Source: Clostridia bacterium (GTDB taxonomy: Bacteria; Bacillota; Clostridia; Oscillospirales; Acutalibacteraceae). Taken from it: 17,046 bases of DNA. Below the pieces are notes generated by a model. The model was not told where the DNA came from. It saw only the letters and a list, made by a program, of their open reading frames with translations, and made no database searches. Positions within the stretch are counted from its first letter, which is position 1; each line of letters begins with the position of its first letter. Shown here piece after piece: positions 14,701 through 17,046 of the stretch. The DNA is taken from contig CAAFXF010000090.1 of assembly GCA_900766895.1 (NCBI GenBank), positions 1 to 17,046 on the forward strand, in the 5' to 3' direction. The position numbers and the translations under genes are program-made.

Positions 14701-16666
14701 TTGAAACAGCGAGAACGGCTGTGGATGTATTTGTTGTACCGCCTACGCCGAAGGCAAGATTTGTTACAACACCAGAAACAATAAGGTTGAACCAATCAAC
14801 AGGATTCAACTCCTTGCCGTCGGTTGAAGCGTACATAAGCTTACTTGCAGTGGAGCCTGGGAATGTCTTCCAGGATTTTGCTTTTTCAAGGTACTGCTCT
14901 CTTGTGTACGGTTTTCCGTCAAGGTCTTGGAACTTTGAAATGTTTGTTACAAAGTCGCGGAATTCTGTACCGATTGTACCGTAGTATGTGCCGAAGAAAT
15001 ACTTTGCTTCGTTTGAAAGGCCAAGCTCGCTTGAAGTGATGTAGTTGCGAACGCCGTCCTGAACATCCTTGTCGCTTTTGCCTGCCTTGCTGAGTGAAAC
15101 AGCCTTGTCGATAATCTTATCAAATTGATCTTCGGTAATCTTTGCTTTTTCGATAGCCTTTTTAGCAGATTCGATATCAGGGTATACACCTGCATCAATA
15201 AGGTTTGCGATATTGATTGCGTCGTATGATGTTGAACCCAAGGTTTCGAGTTTAACATTGTTTGCGGCGGAGGTTGATGTTTGCATTTCAACTACTTTTG
15301 AATTGGTATCGTTGAGGCAATCAAATACAGCCTTAGCAAAGAAATAATATTCGTTTACTCCCTCTTGATAGTCTGCATATCTTGGGTCGCCGCTGTCTCT
15401 TAATGCTGTAATGCAGTTCTTAAGTACGGCTTCGTAGTTGCTGCTTGTAAGAGCCTCTGTACCGTCGATGCGTGATGTGCTGATGCACTTTCCGCCTTTT
15501 TCTGCAAGCTGAATGTACTTAACAGCTGTATAGTAGTTTATACCTGTTCTGCCACCGAAAATACCGGAGTTGTACGGATGCAAAAGGAAGCCGTTGGTTA
15601 CAGATACCGGGCCCTTGCCATTGCCGGAGTCCTTACCTGAAGGATAGCCGTAATAGTAAACGACAGCCTCGCTTAAAGTGGTGATGTTTTTGTTTACACC
15701 GATAGCTTTAAGCTGCTTGTCAGCGTAGTCGATAGCAGCCTGAATAATACCGCTTGCGTCCTTCAATTTTGCGTTTGTGTAGGTTTCGCTCTTTGTAAGG
15801 TCATCAATAGCTACACCCTTAGGGATAACATACTTATCGGTTGTGTCTGAAGGGTTAGTGACATTTACATTAGCACTGAGCTCTTTTGCACCGATATCCG
15901 AAGCGGAAATGCTGACAGGGAATGTTAATGCAACACCGTCGGTATAGTTTTTTGCATTGCTGTTGAGCACCTTTGGTACAAGAGCCTTCATAAATGTTTC
16001 AAACAAGAGGTTACCGTCGTCGTATGCCTGCTCAGCTTCAACTGCCTTCTTGAGAAGTGCATTAAGGCTTTCAATAGCTCTTGTGCAGTACTCCTTAACC
16101 TCATCGTTTGAGCTGTCCATATTGTTTTCACAGAAGGTGTAAAGCTCGATGAATGTCGGCGCACCGTCTTTGCTTGGCTCATTCAGATAAGAAAAGTAGC
16201 TATAATACTTATCCTGCCAAGTTTTACACTTTTTAGTGATGGTTTTCTTCGGATCGTTTGGATCCGGAACCTTGTATGAACCTGTTGAGTTTATTCCGGT
16301 TATTTCCGGATGTCCGATAATAAACTCCTTAAGGTCAGGTGTGATGGACACACCGAGTAATCCGCCGAGTAAAGGACTTGCCTTTTCAATGACGGTCTGT
16401 AGGGTAGCAGATTTAATCTGCTCGTCGGTCATGTTGAGAAGCTGACCAACCGTTTTGCCATTGCCTGTGTCAATTCCGAGAATTAACGGAAGTGCAATGT
16501 TAACGATTTCGCCGATGGCATCAAATGCTTCATCAGCCTCTGTTACATCGTTCCAGTAGGTTTCCTGAGGCTCTTCTGCAAAAGCAGTAAAGCCGACAGA
16601 GCATGATGTAACAACCATTACTACAGCTAAGAAGAAGCTGAGTAACTTTTTGCTCGCTTTTTTCAT
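8798..16666 (-). CDS. Giant secreted repeat protein of unknown function (about 2,622 aa)
   Basis: I do not recognise this protein. The ATG at 16666 is preferred over 16672: the AGGGAG ribosome site (16675-16680) is 8 nt from the former and only 2 from the latter. Numbering here counts from 16672. Residues 1-32 are a Sec signal peptide (KKASKK, a hydrophobic core, cleavage after FTAFA). A Ser/Thr linker at about 1160-1190 splits the protein. Downstream, at least three diverged leucine-rich repeats recur. Landmarks are SW-x-V at about 1351, 1768 and 2298, and ILPNL-like helices at about 1463, 1969 and 2415. IDW/ASHGK blocks followed by a VLRF-type helix occur near 1571, 2077 and 2528, with a possible remnant at 766 (ILPVL). 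Copy 2 has an extra ~70 residues. No LPxTG, SLH, dockerin, catalytic motif or late membrane helix is visible, so the product is probably released or held non-covalently. Confidence 0.85.
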   Translation of the reverse strand: MKKASKKLLSFFLAVVMVVTSCSVGFTAFAEEPQETYWNDVTEADEAFDAIGEIVNIALPLILGIDTGNGKTVGQLLNMTDEQIKSATLQTVIEKASPLLGGLLGVSITPDLKEFIIGHPEITGINSTGSYKVPDPNDPKKTITKKCKTWQDKYYSYFSYLNEPSKDGAPTFIELYTFCENNMDSSNDEVKEYCTRAIESLNALLKKAVEAEQAYDDGNLLFETFMKALVPKVLNSNAKNYTDGVALTFPVSISASDIGAKELSANVNVTNPSDTTDKYVIPKGVAIDDLTKSETYTNAKLKDASGIIQAAIDYADKQLKAIGVNKNITTLSEAVVYYYGYPSGKDSGNGKGPVSVTNGFLLHPYNSGIFGGRTGINYYTAVKYIQLAEKGGKCISTSRIDGTEALTSSNYEAVLKNCITALRDSGDPRYADYQEGVNEYYFFAKAVFDCLNDTNSKVVEMQTSTSAANNVKLETLGSTSYDAINIANLIDAGVYPDIESAKKAIEKAKITEDQFDKIIDKAVSLSKAGKSDKDVQDGVRNYITSSELGLSNEAKYFFGTYYGTIGTEFRDFVTNISKFQDLDGKPYTREQYLEKAKSWKTFPGSTASKLMYASTDGKELNPVDWFNLIVSGVVTNLAFGVGGTTNTSTAVLAVSSPIYDHEEILRANSVKKALETVSYNYEDFKMSPTVKAYYDDKYAEDSINAVNDALNTVVKGALDPSTELGGIISTAISGLMESTIVLYNDQNTGLVNNIWLKLYEAPMETVFNILPVLVILIEEVVSPMLINGEGDERYRALDAILENLGISLTAQPNPGQYELLNTDLGIVMASFDLNKILPGLLAYLKGDIAKAKEICGTYDDFLNGECKIDKESYKDKVNGEAIMLLGVYKVDKALAGLDLRAELGKKMDATAADGVYELIMEIVGFAYDAVTEYLAECEADPTHKDYRYSPHTDGDCVVTQRGLNNIAISLPRLIDKIGKKFIAKYNVSSDWAFVYQGKLDLTKEKSFRNGITVTQYYNAPLEAFKEKAVYDDAKKNAAEVLDLFMEAFTGSWINALLDIVNDTVSTSNKLTDNLALIAGLLDSLGGIGEKSILTDVFNGLFDLTRQDEASFTFEVQNPTKGFVGLSKQSGYFLISNIVFDSGKRGIIPLVKSVINAPKYGPASSGSSSSNTTTTETKKPTLVTSSKMNKKYDASEVLTKKNVGVADALLEKLDKILASLLDNASLNDFVLNSNENILAGVLTAVSNYIGEKNTNALLNLLDSYLQVFDTTAKDGKVDASEVYTSKNLSNIVINTYKLIEAIALRLLYSETGVLTNGDPNHVILGAITGLISPDALSVRVSAHPARDLAGKASWNEVREIDFDVSSGNKEEFYDALGESLSTVAAVLGAVLTYSYTDSSKKDNLYSGVLEPVLSAVAKHTGASGVLAPDSFNSLDGHDQLIKGILTPLANILSQFYKAPASFLVNLVGSLGDILNDDALKDIINSVVGIVNNVFGGLANVLGGKDMLNAPSLVKYIGIALASKTDLFTTNLTFNINLPEKDIIVTLLRNINIGSLNKKLGEIIALKPIDWKALANAKSAGEKLLLVFSYLVDVLLSSPIILGLVKDAAPELVKLLESLTPAQILAIISAILDVTQSPTEVFWTFKEYAGKITNTFVYPKGITAAEADEAVDNLDKLVKNVFPLLKDLGVLDYEDLPQLVGSLLYKNELLTKLTTTVYGGIYDAAKKAEITDLLKGLGLDLSPAGIANILMDESYGKTYSSAAKTLKKAKSWSKVKTINWGFKDGSDKAQIGFINALAAILRPINGVLSIFLAEGKGLDMALTDDAKDEILNMIKDINVDLKSVGGIKQEDPYGCDLKLGIKNGVLTLVIDSNGSDKDSTFKLNIANVAATLLNELSSDNPDAGFGTNGYENAVIPLLEAFLREDLMTYDEYVSEYEDAKDNLLINIFKPIISLVDDVLAAPANTLTAILPNLAYFIDSNGLAQAVSNLLAPITAKNGVIGILKSNGIDVDKLIKTIAGKSLGKIVTDALGINVKLNLTLTDLSKCNIQDIVLPLVNTLLKKNNISIKIPKFTFAEIASHGKIVTADSAAKNSKGEYERLMVEADKGEMFVALLRYVGDVLIKNATALNKLLGGIDAIKNNKTISDILNCVFSSLKVANKDDIVRAVFYFLTQHGAQDSFFDYSNFISKKYDFSFGNMDEAFCRQLAPMLDGLVGGLLADKGGLLGLLGGMIYTDDIISSLACGLYGAIDGVNIDGIGSLSALLAKTDIDFTAPNVAKLLTDKRYGKTYDKAARVIANAGSWKNVKKEDLKWGVKDRETFLGALTAVLRPVFGVLDVLLNNGNLNLFNIVSVPGSNGYTSFIVPLLEAFGVYNIKTQYDYRMDMEKAYDAILLDILNPLWDKVEDILNAPIEMLADILPNLSLFFANNGLLQLIDNLLTPVSALLNAVKPIINVNVVLDVLGVDLNALLGKIGVKANVKVDVYDLKSTLEPLIGSDNVVSLLNGILGVIKIKGQPLGLELPEIDWFRLASHGKVYMTTSQVATFGTRMAVQADQDETLIAVLRFLIDTINYKNNYDTIVNLVSGLLGGAGDSISGVIDQVLGMLKGDSDTVIESLVELLQSFAG

Positions 16667-16694
16667 AATCATCTCTCCCTTTCTGTTAATGATT

Positions 16695-16736
16695 TTACGG
16701 CGAAAGGGTGTAAAGTAACAACCTTTACAGCCGTAA
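16695..16736 (-). promoter_or_regulatory. Leader hairpin with a bulge complementary to the Shine-Dalgarno
   Basis: In the - strand leader, TTACGGC (16736-16730) pairs with GCCGTAA (16701-16695) and TGTAAAG (16729-16723) pairs with CTTTACA (16715-16709), around a 7-nt loop. One side has a 7-nt bulge, CCCTTTC (16708-16702). This is the exact complement of GAAAGGG (16683-16677), which includes the core of the ribosome site. The two pairings together would form a pseudoknot that hides the ribosome site. Function is inferred. Confidence 0.5.
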
Positions 16737-16743
16737 GCGGAAT

Positions 16744-16797
16744 CATAGGAGCATTTTTTGCAGTTGCTTTGGTATTTTTGCGCAGAATACCCCTATG
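16744..16797 (-). promoter_or_regulatory. Possible outer stem in the giant gene's 5' leader
   Basis: CATAGGAGCAT (16744-16754) and ATACCCCTATG (16787-16797) form an 11-bp near-perfect stem: nine canonical pairs and two mismatched positions, one of which may be a G-U-type wobble depending on strand. It encloses about 32 nt and sits just after the predicted transcription start. With the hairpin at 16695-16736 it would make most of the leader structured. It matches no riboswitch class I know. Confidence 0.35.
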
Positions 16798-16818
16798 CAC
16801 GAACAATATCCAAGTTTA

Positions 16819-16847
16819 TTTATAACAAATAAAGAACGCAAAGTCAA
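16819..16847 (-). promoter_or_regulatory. Sigma-A-type promoter of the giant secreted-protein gene
   Basis: On the - strand, TTGACT (16842-16847), a 17-bp spacer and TATAAA (16819-16824), with a predicted start near 16812. That gives a leader of about 145 nt, long enough for the two stems described. Confidence 0.65.
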
Positions 16848-17034
16848 TAATTTTTTAATGAATTATAACTAATAATTAACATACATATGATAAAACGACT
16901 TCTTTCATCGGATTTGACATATGATTTTTCGCTTAAAAATTAGCTGATTTTGTGTTCAATTTTGTTAAAAAAACTCTTGTCCACAACCTGTTGTGTTTTA
17001 CGATTTTATCAAGAAAAAATTTTGACAAAATGTA
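16848..17034. other. AT-rich upstream region without a recognisable gene
   Basis: No coding potential is seen. It holds TTGACA at 16914-16919 with no convincing -10, and a perfect palindrome CACAAC-CT-GTTGTG (16982-16995) of unknown role. A TTGTCCACA one mismatch from a DnaA box (16977-16985) overlaps it. Confidence 0.5.
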
Positions 17035-17046
17035 AGATCGGAAGAG
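17035..17046 (+). other. Illumina adapter remnant at the contig end
   Basis: AGATCGGAAGAG is the first 12 bases of the common Illumina TruSeq read-through adapter and ends exactly at the window's last base. It is most likely untrimmed library sequence, not genomic DNA. Confidence 0.88.

Noticed and set aside
16595..16606. Lipobox-like VTSC in the giant protein's signal peptide, suggesting a lipoprotein
   Set aside because: The pattern fits only loosely. The hydrophobic core continues past the Cys, and the FTAFA-EE site is a typical signal peptidase I site, so a released protein is more likely.
16914..16942. + strand promoter from TTGACA at 16914-16919
   Set aside because: No acceptable -10 element at 16-18 bp, and no gene follows before the contig end.
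16977..16985. TTGTCCACA as a DnaA box and replication origin signal
   Set aside because: It is a single site with one mismatch, with no cluster, no dnaA/dnaN genes and no AT-rich unwinding repeats arranged with it.

Overview
The window looks like one end of a draft (probably metagenomic) contig from a spore-forming, low-to-mid GC Clostridia bacterium, most likely a gut Oscillospirales/Ruminococcaceae-type organism. The evidence is a SpoVT-like sporulation regulator, Firmicutes-type Shine-Dalgarno and sigma-A promoter sequences, a palindromic intergenic repeat of a kind I associate with these genomes, and a very large secreted protein with a typical Gram-positive signal peptide. The last 12 bases (17035-17046) match the start of the Illumina TruSeq adapter, so the right edge is a library artefact. 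The left edge may also be unreliable.

Layout. 1-1713, + strand: the 3' part of spoVT, then a YczE/YitT-type membrane protein with its own promoter and terminator. 1730-1816: a palindromic repeat and a strong terminator between convergent transcription units. 5966 down to 1859, - strand: a tightly packed four-gene operon from one near-consensus promoter. It encodes a PPase-like/Nudix fusion, a small COG2426-type membrane protein, an NTP_transf_5-type nucleotidyltransferase and a membrane-anchored GH27 alpha-galactosidase with a domain inserted in its barrel. 6098-8752: an AT-rich cassette with a small XRE regulator facing away from an EcoRI-family adenine methyltransferase, which overlaps a DUF262-HNH nuclease gene. 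16666 down to 8798, - strand: one gene for a secreted, leucine-rich, repeat-containing protein of about 2,622 residues that I cannot name, with a structured leader of about 145 nt.

The cassette is the most interesting part. It is organised like a restriction-modification system (divergent regulator, modification gene, then an overlapping nuclease gene), but the nuclease is a DUF262-HNH protein rather than an EcoRI-fold enzyme. Two matched palindromes (7-bp arms, 5-bp spacer, centres 24 bp apart) lie over the divergent promoter. A 22-bp direct repeat that is part of a terminator flanks the cassette, which suggests insertion with target duplication. The methyltransferase also carries a textbook EF-hand/dockerin-type loop just before its NPPF catalytic motif.

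The second point of interest is the giant secreted protein. Its leader RNA can fold into a hairpin whose 7-nt bulge is exactly complementary to the Shine-Dalgarno region.
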